Part shown: positions 51,503 to 59,959 of the stretch, one piece after another | Numbering within the stretch: position 1 is the first letter of the stretch | How the letters are laid out: the number at the start of each line of letters is the position of its first letter | Source: Lewinellaceae bacterium | GTDB taxonomy: Bacteria; Bacteroidota; Bacteroidia; Chitinophagales; Saprospiraceae | Direction of reading: 5' to 3' | Length of the DNA: 64,000 bases | Assembly (NCBI GenBank): GCA_016719605.1 | Contig: JADJYW010000001.1 | Span: forward strand, 744,001 to 808,000 | Made by a program: the position numbers and the translations under genes | The notes under the pieces: generated by a model | What the model was told of the DNA's origin: nothing | The model's database searches: none | What the model saw: the letters and a program-made list of their open reading frames with translations, nothing else

Positions 51503-52933
51503 TTACGACACACCCGCTTTTTCCAAAGAAACCTCCTCCAGATACGCCAAAATCCCCCCCTTCAGATTGTACAGGTTGTCAAAACCGAACTTGTCCTCCA
51601 GTTCCCGGATGGCTCTGGCGCTGCGCACGCCGGAACGGCAATGCACCACCACTTTTACATCCCGCGCAAAACGATCCGCATGGGCAGCGACGGTAGCCAA
51701 CGGGATCAGCTCAGCCCCGAGGTTGGCGGCTTCGTACTCGTGCGGCTCGCGGACATCCACGAGCTGGAATTTTTCGCCCAGCGTTTGCCACCGGTACAGC
51801 TCCTGCACGGTGATTTCCTGTACAGGCCGCTCCACGACTTTCATGTCGCAGAATTGTTCGTAGTCAATCAACTGCGTAATCGTTGGGTTTTTTCCGTTGA
51901 TCGGGTTGTTTTCGCGGCGCTTGATGTTGAAAGTGCGCGTCTCGAACGTCCGTGCATCAAAGGTGAAAAATCGGCCGCTCAGCGGTTCGCCCACACCGGT
52001 GATTACTTTGATGACCTCGCTCGCCTGCATGCTGCCGATGATGCCGGGCAACACACCCAGTACGCCGCCTTCGGCGCAACTCGGCACGAGTCCCGGCGGT
52101 GGCGGGGTGGGGTAGAGGTCGCGGTAGTTCGGTCCCGGCTCGCCGTCGGCGTTTCGGTAATTGAACACCGATACCTGCCCCTCAAACTGGAAAATGGAAG
52201 CATACACATTGGTTTTTCCCAGCAGTACGCAGGCGTCGTTCACGAGGTAGCGGGTAGGGAAATTATCCGTGCCGTCGGCCACCACATCGTAATCGCGGAT
52301 GATGTCGAGTGCATTTTGGGCGTTGATCTGGGTATCGTACGTCCTGATGGTAATGTGCGGGTTCAGCGCCTCCAGGCGGCGTTTTGCGGCCTCCACCTTG
52401 GGTTGGCCGACGGATTCCACGCCGAATAGCACTTGCCGCTGAAGGTTGCTGTCGTCCACCCGGTCGAAGTCCACGATGCCGATCGTGCCCACGCCCGCAG
52501 CAGCCAGATACAGCAGTACCGGGCTGCCGAGGCCGCCCGAACCGATGACCAGCACCTTGGCGGCCTTTAGTTTTTTCTGGGCTTTCAACCCAAATTCCGG
52601 GATAATGATGTGGCGGTTGTAGCGCGCCAGTTCTGCTTTGGAGAAAATTACGTCTTCTGCAATTCCGCCCGCAATTGCCGGCACGATGCTCAGCGTCGCG
52701 TGGGTTGGCAACGGTGTTTCGCCCTGCTGCAGGTCGCGGATATCGTCGTCGCCAACGAAGATATTGAGGAACGTCCGGATCTGCCCCAAGTCGTCCAGCA
52801 GGTGCTTTTTCAGGTCAGGGAAATCTTCGGACAGGCGCTGGATCGCCGCTCCGACCGTGTCGGCCGGGATGTCCAATTTGGCGGTGTTGTTGGTGAATTT
52901 GCGCAAAGGCGTGGGAATGATGATGGTAGCCAT
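51503..52933 (-). CDS. Fusion of MoaD/CysO-like sulfur carrier, ThiF/MoeB-type E1 and rhodanese
   Basis: A 476-residue three-domain protein. Residues 1-90 are a ubiquitin-like sulfur carrier (IIIPTPLRKFTNNTAKLDIP, ending IVPAIAGG with Gly89-Gly90). Residues about 95-340 are the adenylating E1 (NRHIIIPEFGLKAQ, VIGSGGLGSPVLLYLAAAG at 129, DGTDNFPTRY, CAEGGVLGVLPGIIGSMQA with C286). Residues about 372-476 are a rhodanese (LVDVREPHEYEAANL, HCRSGVRSAR with C432). It should adenylate and thiolate a carrier C-terminus. Its own di-Gly is internal, so either proteolysis at Gly90 (the adjacent JAMM peptidase is a candidate) or a separate carrier is needed. It is the last gene of the cysteine operon. 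Confidence 0.88.
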   Translation of the reverse strand: MATIIIPTPLRKFTNNTAKLDIPADTVGAAIQRLSEDFPDLKKHLLDDLGQIRTFLNIFVGDDDIRDLQQGETPLPTHATLSIVPAIAGGIAEDVIFSKAELARYNRHIIIPEFGLKAQKKLKAAKVLVIGSGGLGSPVLLYLAAAGVGTIGIVDFDRVDDSNLQRQVLFGVESVGQPKVEAAKRRLEALNPHITIRTYDTQINAQNALDIIRDYDVVADGTDNFPTRYLVNDACVLLGKTNVYASIFQFEGQVSVFNYRNADGEPGPNYRDLYPTPPPPGLVPSCAEGGVLGVLPGIIGSMQASEVIKVITGVGEPLSGRFFTFDARTFETRTFNIKRRENNPINGKNPTITQLIDYEQFCDMKVVERPVQEITVQELYRWQTLGEKFQLVDVREPHEYEAANLGAELIPLATVAAHADRFARDVKVVVHCRSGVRSARAIRELEDKFGFDNLYNLKGGILAYLEEVSLEKAGVS

Positions 52934-52972
52934 GACTAAGTTTTGAGTATTGAGTTTAGCGTTTGGAGTTGA

Positions 52973-53407
52973 TCAATTGCTTTCTGCAATCGAGTCAATC
53001 CCGATTTTTTCTTCTTCAAATTGTTGGTCGTCGTTGAGCCGCCAGGAGCGGACGTCCGCGATGGTGTCGCCGTACACCGAGACGATGACGTACGAAAAAA
53101 ACGGCTGGGCGGCCACGCGGTCGTGCTCCGAGGGTACGGCCGGGTGGTTCGGGTGCGAGTGATATACCCCGAGCAGCGCCAGGCCTTTTTCGTCGGCATA
53201 GCGCTCGGCTTTCAGGTAGTCTCTGGGCGCAATTTCAAACCGTCGGCGCTTGTCGCCATCCTTGGAGTTGTGCACCACCAGTATATCGGTGAGCAGGCGT
53301 TCGTCGCCGTTTTCTGTGCCGAAAAGGAACCCGCAGCACTCGTCGGGAAAGGCGAGCAGGGCATCTTCCAGCAGTTGTTCTTCTGTGTTGAGCGCTATTT
53401 GTAGCAT
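52973..53407 (-). CDS. JAMM/MPN zinc peptidase, Mec+-like
   Basis: A 144-residue single-domain JAMM metallopeptidase. The full motif is present: Glu23 in DECCGFLFG, then HSHPNHPAVPSEHD (His83, His85, Ser93, Asp96). In Mycobacterium, Mec+ of this family cuts the cysteine off the CysO-cysteine adduct made by CysM. Relatives such as QbsD trim residues after a di-Gly of sulfur carriers. It sits 13 bases after the CysM-like gene and 39 before the carrier-E1 fusion, matching that pathway. The ATG at 53407 is preferred to an upstream frame extending into cysM. Confidence 0.88.
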   Translation of the reverse strand: MLQIALNTEEQLLEDALLAFPDECCGFLFGTENGDERLLTDILVVHNSKDGDKRRRFEIAPRDYLKAERYADEKGLALLGVYHSHPNHPAVPSEHDRVAAQPFFSYVIVSVYGDTIADVRSWRLNDDQQFEEEKIGIDSIAESN

Positions 53408-53420
53408 GCGTTGTTGTTGT

Positions 53421-54359
53421 TTAAAAAATTCGTTTGATGATCTCGCCGTACTTGTCGGCATTGTCGGGCAGTACCGTGACGACGGTGCCCTGTTCCAGTT
53501 TTTCGGCTATCCGAATAGCCCCCGCGAGGTTGGCTGCCGAAGACGGGCTGAGCAAAAGTCCCTCGTGTTGCCTGGCAGATTTGATGATTTCGTACGCTTC
53601 GGCAGTGTCTATTTCGAGAAAAGCATCTGCCAACGCAGCATCGTAAATACCCGGCACTACCGCTGTTTCCAGGTGTTTCCAGCCCTCCATGCCGTGCAGG
53701 GCGGAGTCGGGTTGCAAGGCGACGAGCCGGATATCCGGGTTCAATTCCCGAAGTCGTCGCCCGGTGCCGACGAACGTGCCCGTTGTTCCCAGCCCGGCCA
53801 CAAAATGGGTGACGTGCGGCAATGCTTCGTAAATTTCCAGTGCGGTGGTGTGGTAATGCGCCTGCCAGTTGTGCGTATTTTTGTACTGGTCGGCGTAGAA
53901 ATACCGGTCGGGATGCGCTTGCGCCAGTGCACGCGCCACGTCCTGTGCGCCATCGGTACCCTCAAACCGGGAGGTAAAAATGATCTCGGCGCCCAGCGTT
54001 TGCAGGATGTCTTTGCGCTCCTGCGAAGCATTTTCGGGCAGGCAAAGCGCCACCCGCAGCCCCAGTTCCCGGGCTATGGCCGCGTAGGCGATGCCGGTAT
54101 TGCCGCTGGTGGCATCCAGCAGCGTTTTTCCCCGGTGCAGTTCGCCGCTTTGGATTGCGGCACGGATAATGCCAAACGCCGCCCGCGCTTTCACGCTGCC
54201 GGAGAGTTGTTCCCATTCTTTTTTGGCGTAAATCTGTACGCCTTTTTTGGAAAAAAGCCTGCCAACGTGGTGCAGGGGCGTATTGCCAATTTGGCCACCC
54301 ACTCGCCGCAATCGGGCGAGCAAGTCAAGGTCTGTTTGAATTAAATGTTCGAGGTACAT
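53421..54359 (-). CDS. cysM: CysM-like cysteine synthase
   Basis: A 312-residue fold-type II PLP enzyme forming cysteine. PLP lysine 57 is in SGSVKAR, the phosphate or substrate loop TSGNTG is at 84-89, and HFVAGLGTTGTFVGTGRRLRE at about 185-205. PENASQERK and the GLGTTGT neighbourhood look closer to mycobacterial CysM (O-phosphoserine plus CysO thiocarboxylate) than to CysK. That is a judgement by eye. It is followed by the JAMM peptidase and the sulfur-carrier fusion, and preceded by a seven-cysteine leader peptide and terminator. Regulation by cysteine supply is therefore likely. The start at 54359 lies just after the terminator. Confidence 0.88.
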   Translation of the reverse strand: MYLEHLIQTDLDLLARLRRVGGQIGNTPLHHVGRLFSKKGVQIYAKKEWEQLSGSVKARAAFGIIRAAIQSGELHRGKTLLDATSGNTGIAYAAIARELGLRVALCLPENASQERKDILQTLGAEIIFTSRFEGTDGAQDVARALAQAHPDRYFYADQYKNTHNWQAHYHTTALEIYEALPHVTHFVAGLGTTGTFVGTGRRLRELNPDIRLVALQPDSALHGMEGWKHLETAVVPGIYDAALADAFLEIDTAEAYEIIKSARQHEGLLLSPSSAANLAGAIRIAEKLEQGTVVTVLPDNADKYGEIIKRIF

Positions 54360-54382
54360 GAGACAAGGTTGAGAAAGGTTGA

Positions 54383-54421
54383 AAACAAAAAAGCCCTTCG
54401 GTGGGACACCGAAGGGCTTTT
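54383..54421 (-). terminator. Attenuator terminator before cysM
   Basis: A perfect 13-bp stem (AAGCCCTTCGGTG with CACCGAAGGGCTT) around loop TCC is followed by TTTTTTGTTTT on the minus strand. It lies between the poly-Cys leader ORF and cysM. Its 5' arm and loop (TCGGTGTCC, 54404-54412) can instead pair with GGACCACCGA at 54484-54493, immediately after the Cys codons, forming an antiterminator. Confidence 0.85.
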
Positions 54422-54446
54422 GCAAGGCACTTGTTGAACGCAGGGC

Positions 54447-54551
54447 TTATGTCGCCTTTGGCCAAAAAATGGTAGCAGCCGCATCGGTGGTCCGGGCAGT
54501 ACAGCAACAACAGCAACAACAGTTGGCTAAAAAGTGAACGAGCGCAGTCAT
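54447..54551 (-). CDS. Leader peptide with seven consecutive cysteines (attenuator of cysM operon)
   Basis: A 34-residue ORF from ATG at 54551 to TAA at 54447. It begins MTALVHFLAN, then has seven Cys codons in a row (54501-54521, TGT and TGC mixed), then TARTTDAAAT and IFWPKAT. It starts nine bases after the peroxiredoxin stop and ends 26 bases before the terminator stem. By analogy with amino-acid biosynthetic leaders, ribosome stalling at Cys codons when Cys-tRNA is scarce would free the antiterminator segment and allow cysM transcription. Mycobacteria have experimentally studied polycysteine leaders; this one is unrelated in sequence. No purpose as a mature protein is suggested. Confidence 0.85.
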   Translation of the reverse strand: MTALVHFLANCCCCCCCTARTTDAAATIFWPKAT

Positions 54552-54559
54552 AGTCAAAA

Positions 54560-55201
54560 TCAGTCTTTTAAATTCGGTTGTGGCGTGTAGCGCAAATAGG
54601 GCTTCACAACCTTGACCCCTTTCGGGAATTTTTTGATGGCTTCTTCGGTGGAAACGGCGGGTACCACGATCACGTCTTCGCCCTGCTTCCAGTCGGCGGG
54701 GGTAGCTACGCTGTAGTTGGCCGTGAGTTGCAGCGAGTCCAGCACGCGCAATACCTCGAAAAAATTGCGTCCCGTAGAAGCCGGGTAGGTGATGATGAGT
54801 TTCACTTTTTTGTCCGGGCCGATAATGAACAGTGACCGCACGGTAAAGTTTTCGGAAGCATTTGGATGAATCATGTCGTACAGGTTGGCTACCTGGCGGT
54901 CGGGGTCGGCGATGATGGGGAAGTTGACCGTGGTGTTTTGTGTTTCGTTAATATCCTGTACCCAGCCGGCGTGTTTGTCGAGCGGATCCACACTGATCGC
55001 CAGCACGTTGGTGTTGCGTTGGCGGAATGCCTCCTGCAAGTGTGCGGTTTTGCCGAGTTCGGTGGTACAAACAGGCGTGTAGTCCGCAGGGTGAGAGAAC
55101 AGGATACCCCAGCCATCGCCGAGGTATTCGTAAAAATCCAGTTCGCCCTGAGTGGTTTGGGCCTTGAAGTTGGGGGCAATGTCGCCAAGTCGTAAACTCA
55201 T
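54560..55201 (-). CDS. 1-Cys peroxiredoxin (Prx6 type)
   Basis: A 213-residue AhpC/TSA-family peroxidase reducing H2O2 or organic hydroperoxides through Cys45 in SHPADYTPVCTTELG. Seen: N-terminal LRLGDIAPNFKAQTTQGE, then LAISVDPLDKHAGWVQDI, RSLFIIGPDKKVKLIITYPASTGRN, and the long C-terminal arm of Prx6 (VATPADWKQGEDVIVVPAVS). The ATG at 55201 matches family starts and follows the attenuator; an upstream in-frame extension would run through the terminator. It is flanked on both sides by poly-Cys leaders, linking thiol peroxidase supply to cysteine status. Confidence 0.93.
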   Translation of the reverse strand: MSLRLGDIAPNFKAQTTQGELDFYEYLGDGWGILFSHPADYTPVCTTELGKTAHLQEAFRQRNTNVLAISVDPLDKHAGWVQDINETQNTTVNFPIIADPDRQVANLYDMIHPNASENFTVRSLFIIGPDKKVKLIITYPASTGRNFFEVLRVLDSLQLTANYSVATPADWKQGEDVIVVPAVSTEEAIKKFPKGVKVVKPYLRYTPQPNLKD

Positions 55202-55222
55202 GGTGGGTGAAATTTTAGTGGT

Positions 55223-55265
55223 GAAAAAACAAACAGCCCCCCGGTGTGCTACCGGAGGGCTGTTT
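55223..55265 (-). terminator. Attenuator terminator before the peroxiredoxin gene
   Basis: The stem AAACAGCCCTCCGGTA with its complement (one mismatch) around a five-base loop is followed by TTTGTTTTTTC on the minus strand. It lies between the five-Cys leader ORF and the peroxiredoxin start. Its 5' arm (CTCCGGT, 55251-55257) can pair with GCCGGAG at 55331-55337, just after the Cys codons. Confidence 0.8.
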
Positions 55266-55292
55266 GCTGTGTATTGCTTATTGAAAAAATGC

Positions 55293-55391
55293 TCAAAAAT
55301 GCATCTCAACAGGCATACCAGCGATTGCTGCTCCGGCGACTTGGCCACAACAGCAACAACAGGTAGCGAATTGAGAAATACGAATGGTCAT
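55293..55391 (-). CDS. Leader peptide with five consecutive cysteines (attenuator of peroxiredoxin gene)
   Basis: A 32-residue ORF from ATG at 55391 to TGA at 55293. It begins MTIRISQFAT, then five Cys codons (55347-55361), then GQVAGAAIAG and MPVEMHF. The layout copies that of the leader before cysM: ten residues, the Cys run, then a segment able to pair with the downstream terminator. A -7 box at 55418-55425 would start transcription about 20 bases before the ATG. It is likely a cysteine-responsive attenuator. Confidence 0.8.
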   Translation of the reverse strand: MTIRISQFATCCCCCGQVAGAAIAGMPVEMHF

Positions 55392-55417
55392 AAAAAAGTA
55401 TTGGACAAAGAACGGGC

Positions 55418-55425
55418 CAAAGGTA
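55418..55425 (-). promoter_or_regulatory. -7 box of the leader-peroxiredoxin-cysM operon
   Basis: TACCTTTG on the minus strand, 27 bases before the leader ATG. No further -7 box was seen before the cysM leader, so the whole block may be one transcript. Confidence 0.55.
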
Positions 55426-55467
55426 AAAGTGTTCAATTGAACCGTGCAAGTTAAATTTTTGCAACGC

Positions 55468-57270
55468 CTAAAAACACCATCCGTTCGCTTCCCGAACGGC
55501 CTTGGCAATCAGCCGACGCTTTTCCTTTACGTTCACGGGCGGGTACTTGGTGAACCTTTTCACGCCCATGAGGAATGTTTTCAGCAGGTCGCCTTCGGCA
55601 AACGAAGCCAGCGCATCGGTCGCATTCTTAGCCATACGCGCGGTCGCATCGTGCAGAAAGACCTGAAGCATGGCGTCGTAGACCTCTTGTGGCTGTGGTT
55701 TTTCGGAGCGTTCGGCAAGTTTTTGTACGCGCAGCAGCAGGGATTCGGCCACAAACAGATCAATAAGCATATCGGCGCAATTCATCAGCACTTCCTGCTC
55801 GTCTTTCAGGTTCAGTTTGCCGTCCATCTGCATTTTGGCGCCGGCGCCGGCGGTCATCAGGATGATCTTTTTGAAATCGGCGATAGCGCGCTGCTCCTCC
55901 ACATAGTCGCCCTCGATTTTTTCCATAGACGGCATGGAGGTCAGCTCCTTCTGTACGGCCCACGCCGGCCCCACGATGTCAAGTTGTCCCTTGAGGGCGC
56001 GTTTGAACAGTTGGTCCACCATCAGGAGGCGGTTGATCTCGTTGGTGCCCTCGTAAATGCGGTTGATCCGGCTATCGCGGTAGGCACGTGCGGCGGGATA
56101 TTCCTCGCTGAAACCGATACCGCCATGGATTTGCACATTTTCGTCCACGCAGTAGTCCGTCACTTCGGAGCCAAAAACCTTCAGGATGGAGCACTCGATG
56201 GCGTACTCCTCGGCGGCCTCGAGCGTAGCCTGGCCAAAGGTTTTGCCTTCTGCTTCGGCTTCGGATTTCTTGTCCTGCATCAGTTGGGAGGTACGGTACA
56301 CGGTACTCTCGCCCGCAAAGGTTCGGATAGCCATTTCTGCCAATTTGTGCTGGATGGCCCCGAATTCGCCGATGGGCTGGTTGAACTGATAGCGCTCGTT
56401 GGCGTATCGGGTGGCCATTTCCACCACTTTTTTGCTGCCGCCAAGACACATCACACCTAATTTGTAGCGCCCGATATTCAGGGCATTGAATGCGATGAGG
56501 TGGCCTTTGCCGATCTCGCCGAGCACGTTGTCGGCAGGTACCGATACATTTTCAAAAAACACCTGCCGGGTGGAGGAACCTTTGATGCCCATCTTGTCTT
56601 CCTCGGCGCCGAAGGTGAGGCCGGTGGAATTGCGTTCCACAATAAAACCGGTGAACTTGTCGCCACCGATCTTGGCGAAAACGATGAAAATATCGGCGAA
56701 GCCGGCATTGGAAATCCACATTTTCTGGCCGTTCAGTTTGTAGTGGCTGCCGTCGGCGCTGAGGTCGGCGCGGGTTTTGGCCGCCAGCGCATCGGAGCCG
56801 CTACCCGGCTCGGTGAGGCAGTAGGCAGCCTTCAGGTCGCCACTGATGAGGCCCGGCAGATACTTTTGTTTTTGAGCCTCCGTCCCGAAGTACAAAATGG
56901 GCAACATCCCGATACCGGTGTGCGCCGCAAACGAAACGATAAACGAACCTGCCGGGCCGAATACCTCGCTGATGATCGTGTTGGTGTTGGTATCAAACTC
57001 GACGCCGCCATAAGCTTGTGGCATGTGTGCGCCCAGCAGCCCCAGTTCCCCCGTTCTTTTCAGGAGTTTTGTGGCGATGTTGTCCTCCTGCTTCTCGATC
57101 TTGTCCATATTGGGGAAAATCTCCTGTTCCAGGAAATCCACCGCCATCTGCTTGATCATCAATTGTTCTTCGTTGAAATCTTCGGGGATAAATACATCCT
57201 CCGGCTGGGTATCGCGGATCAAAAACTCCCCGCCCTGGAGGACATCGGTAGGCACAAGTATATCGGACAT
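55468..57270 (-). CDS. Acyl-CoA dehydrogenase
   Basis: A 600-residue FAD-dependent acyl-CoA dehydrogenase, longer than the 380-residue core and like the Bacteroidota/VLCAD-type enzymes. Seen: AYCLTEPGSGSDALAAKTRA, WISNAGFADIFIVFAKI, MGIKGSSTRQVFFENVSVP, RYANERYQFNQPIGEFGAIQHKLAEMAIRTF, QIHGGIGFSEEYPAARAYRDSRINRIYEGTNEINR with the FAD and substrate loops, and a helical C-terminal extension of about 170 residues. It catalyses the first step of beta-oxidation; chain length is unknown. The -7 box TACATTTG at 57308-57315 is close to the ATG. Confidence 0.95.
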   Translation of the reverse strand: MSDILVPTDVLQGGEFLIRDTQPEDVFIPEDFNEEQLMIKQMAVDFLEQEIFPNMDKIEKQEDNIATKLLKRTGELGLLGAHMPQAYGGVEFDTNTNTIISEVFGPAGSFIVSFAAHTGIGMLPILYFGTEAQKQKYLPGLISGDLKAAYCLTEPGSGSDALAAKTRADLSADGSHYKLNGQKMWISNAGFADIFIVFAKIGGDKFTGFIVERNSTGLTFGAEEDKMGIKGSSTRQVFFENVSVPADNVLGEIGKGHLIAFNALNIGRYKLGVMCLGGSKKVVEMATRYANERYQFNQPIGEFGAIQHKLAEMAIRTFAGESTVYRTSQLMQDKKSEAEAEGKTFGQATLEAAEEYAIECSILKVFGSEVTDYCVDENVQIHGGIGFSEEYPAARAYRDSRINRIYEGTNEINRLLMVDQLFKRALKGQLDIVGPAWAVQKELTSMPSMEKIEGDYVEEQRAIADFKKIILMTAGAGAKMQMDGKLNLKDEQEVLMNCADMLIDLFVAESLLLRVQKLAERSEKPQPQEVYDAMLQVFLHDATARMAKNATDALASFAEGDLLKTFLMGVKRFTKYPPVNVKEKRRLIAKAVREANGWCF

Positions 57271-57307
57271 GTTGGTAAAAATTTAAAACTATGGCGAATT
57301 TTCGCCA

Positions 57308-57315
57308 CAAATGTA
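57308..57315 (-). promoter_or_regulatory. -7 box of the acyl-CoA dehydrogenase gene
   Basis: TACATTTG on the minus strand, 37 bases from the ATG at 57270. The stretch 57316-57526 beyond it shows nothing else I recognise. Confidence 0.5.
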
Positions 57316-57526
57316 GGCGGGGTTTCGGAGAAGGACAAGGATGCGCGTATTTTTTTCGGGGCTGCTGCTGCTCAAAGGCGTTTCCTCATAGGTATTCCGA
57401 GCCACCGTACCTTTAGCGGATGGGCTGCTTATGATTTTTTCAGCAGTAACAAAGGATTTGACGGTGTGCGCGGCGTCGCTTCCTGTAGCAGGATGCGCGT
57501 GCATGGATGGTCATGGTGGACGCTCC

Positions 57527-59920
57527 TCACAACCGCACCTTCAACAATCCCGCCAGCCGCTCAAAAACAGCCTTCCAGTCGTCGTTCCAAAAGTCCCACA
57601 ACTCCTTTCGATGACCCTTGGTGACGAGGTAGAAGATGTTTTGGCTGCGCCAAATGTCGGGTACAAGATGTATTTCCCGCATAATTTCCAGCACTTCGGC
57701 CAGCCATTGTACCCGGGCAAGCGAGGAGGATTCTTGCTCGATCAGTTTGATTTCCCGGTGGATGCGCTGGCCGGCAGCGTGACGCACGGCATCTTCGTCG
57801 GCAAGTTTGACCTTCCAGTTTTTTAGGTCGCCGGCCACGCGGTGCAGGGCCTGGATATTGGGTGTCTGGCCGTTTCTGAAAAATGCGGCAGGTCGTCGTT
57901 CAGGACATACGAGGCGACGTTGCGCCAGGTGTCGGGCAGGGCAGTCCGGCCTCCTGCAGGCCGGTCGGTCAAAGCGTAGTTGTCGTTGAAAACATTGCGA
58001 AATTTGGCTCCGCCAGCAGCAGGCTGTTGGCGGTGATAGCGCGGATGATTCGATTTTCTCGTCGGCAAACAAAGGTGGCCAGGGTGAATTTGTGCGGCCC
58101 GAAGTGCTCCTGCTGGATGCCGATAACTTCGCCGAGGTTCGCCTTTCGGAACGCGTCGGCCACACGCTGGTGCACCTTGTCGTAGGTGGTGCGGTTCAGC
58201 GTGCCGCTGATGTTGCCGATAATGTGCTGCTGACCAAGGTACAGGGCCGAAAAATTGTAGGTGTGCTCGGCATGCGTGAGTCGGGAACGGATACGCAGGC
58301 GACCGATGGCAAGGCGCGGGGTACCGGCTTCGATGCGCTCAAAAGCCTCTACTTTGACGGTGTAGTTGAACAGGTCGAGCTGTGCCGGATCGTCCTCAAA
58401 ACAGCGAGAGGCCACGGCAAAATGGGCGGCTTCACGCTCGAGGTTTACGCGGGCGGGCAACACGTTTGCAGGTAACTGGCTGCGCCGTCGGCGTATTGTT
58501 GCTGGGCGCATGGCGCAGGCGTTTTTCAAATTCTGCGTGAGTTCCAGCTCCGGCGGAATCCTGAGCGTGATCCATGGCCCGCAGGGCGTACTGGAGAATC
58601 TGGTTGGTCTCGATACCCAAAATTTCATCCAAAAACCAGCCGCAACTGGTGTACATGAGCACGGCGTAACGCTGCATTTCGAGAACCGGCGCAGGGTCGT
58701 CACTTCTTCGAGTTTGCTGAGTTCGCGGCGCGCATGTTTTAAAAATTCCTGCACGGCCTCGTCGGTGCGGCGCAGCGTGAACCCTGATGTAGTCGTTGCG
58801 CGCTTTCCAGGGGTCTTTCAGGAAACGGCCGACCTCCTTTTCATACGCGGGTGCAAGTCGGTCGCGCAGCCAGTCGAGCGTTTCGCGCAGGGGTTTGCGC
58901 CAGCGCTGGTGCCAGCCCGGATTGCCGCCGGTGTTGCAGCCGCAGTCGTTGCGCCAGCTTCTACCCCGTGGGCACAATCGGGAAGAAGTTTCGTGGATTT
59001 GTACCTCGTATTCGGGCGGAAACAGTTCGAGAAACTGGCCGTAGTTGGTCAGGGTCGCGAGGTTGTTGTCTTCGATATGGGTGAGCGCGGAGGCGAGTGC
59101 CATTTCGCCAAATCGGTGGTGATGGCCGTAGCTCTCGCCGTCGGTGGCAATATGGGCCAGTTGGGGCGTGTCGGAGTCGTCGAGGATGCGGAGCAAGCGT
59201 TCGGCAAATAACTGGCCATTGTTGAGAAGGCCGTTGAAAGCCACCTCCTGCGCCAGTCTGCCGTGGTAAAAATACAGGGCAATGCGGCGTCCGCTGGGCA
59301 GTTGGCACCAGTAGGGGCGGCGGGTGTCTATGGATTCGGCGTCCACTAATTTCCGGGCAGTATCGCCTGTTTGCGCACCGCCGCTTGCCGGGGCGCCAGC
59401 ACGGTGAACAGCAGGCCATGCGCAGCCAAACCTTCGAGCGATTCGGTGTCCACGGCCGTTTCGGCGAGCCATATTCCCCGGGGTAGCGCCGAACCGGTAC
59501 TCAAAATCCTGCACGCCCCAGTACACCTGGGTCACTTTATCGCGGTGGTTGGCCAGGGCAGAATGAGGTGGCTGTGGACTTGGGCTGGCATTGCCGTGGC
59601 TGCCGTAGCCTCCGGCTACGGTGGTCGGCTTTGATGTAACCAACTCGTAGGCCTCCGGGTCGTTCGTCTCCAGCCAGGTGAGCAGGGTAGGGCCGAGGTT
59701 GTAGGAAATGCGGTTGTAGTTGTTTCGGATCTTGACGATCCAGCCCTCCGATCCAGGATGCGGGCTGCCGCGTTGGGGCGTAGCACTCGAAATTGATGCG
59801 CTCGTTCCAGTCGTGGTAGGGACGGGCCCCTTCTTGTTGTTCCACCACTTCCAGCCAGGCATTTTCGCGGGCGGCTGGTAAAGTGGCCGTGGACGCAGAT
59901 GTATTTTTCTTGTCGGACAT
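57527..59920 (-). pseudogene. DUF3536 / GH57-like glycoside hydrolase, many frameshifts
   Basis: Pieces of one protein of about 800 residues are readable in all three frames. The N-terminus has VHGHFYQPP and YHDWNERINFECYAP. Then come ISYNLGPTLLTWLETNDPEAYE, IALYFYHGRLAQEVAFNGLL, HIATDGESYGHHHRFGEMALA, GRSWRNDCGCN, WKARNDYI, YTSCGWFLDEILGIETNQILQYA. The C-terminus has LGEVIGIQQEHFGPHKFT, then a helical end. These are the motifs of GH57-type proteins with DUF3536, linked to alpha-glucan metabolism. At least six single-base shifts break it. Since neighbouring genes have the same problem, sequence error is likelier than true decay. Confidence 0.8.
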
Positions 59921-59959
59921 ATGTTTGCGTTGGTCGGGTTGGTTGGGGTAACGTGCGTT

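Noticed and set aside
54325..54519. A leucine-rich reading (several Leu codons after a TTG) in another frame of the cysM leader
   Set aside because: It has no ATG, runs through the terminator into the cysM start region, and is only the shadow of the TGT/TGC codons. The Cys frame has an ATG, stops before the terminator and has a matching twin upstream of the peroxiredoxin gene.
54383..54551. SAM or other sulfur riboswitch before cysM
   Set aside because: The region is occupied by a well-formed ORF and a simple terminator. I found no multi-helix core or conserved riboswitch motif.
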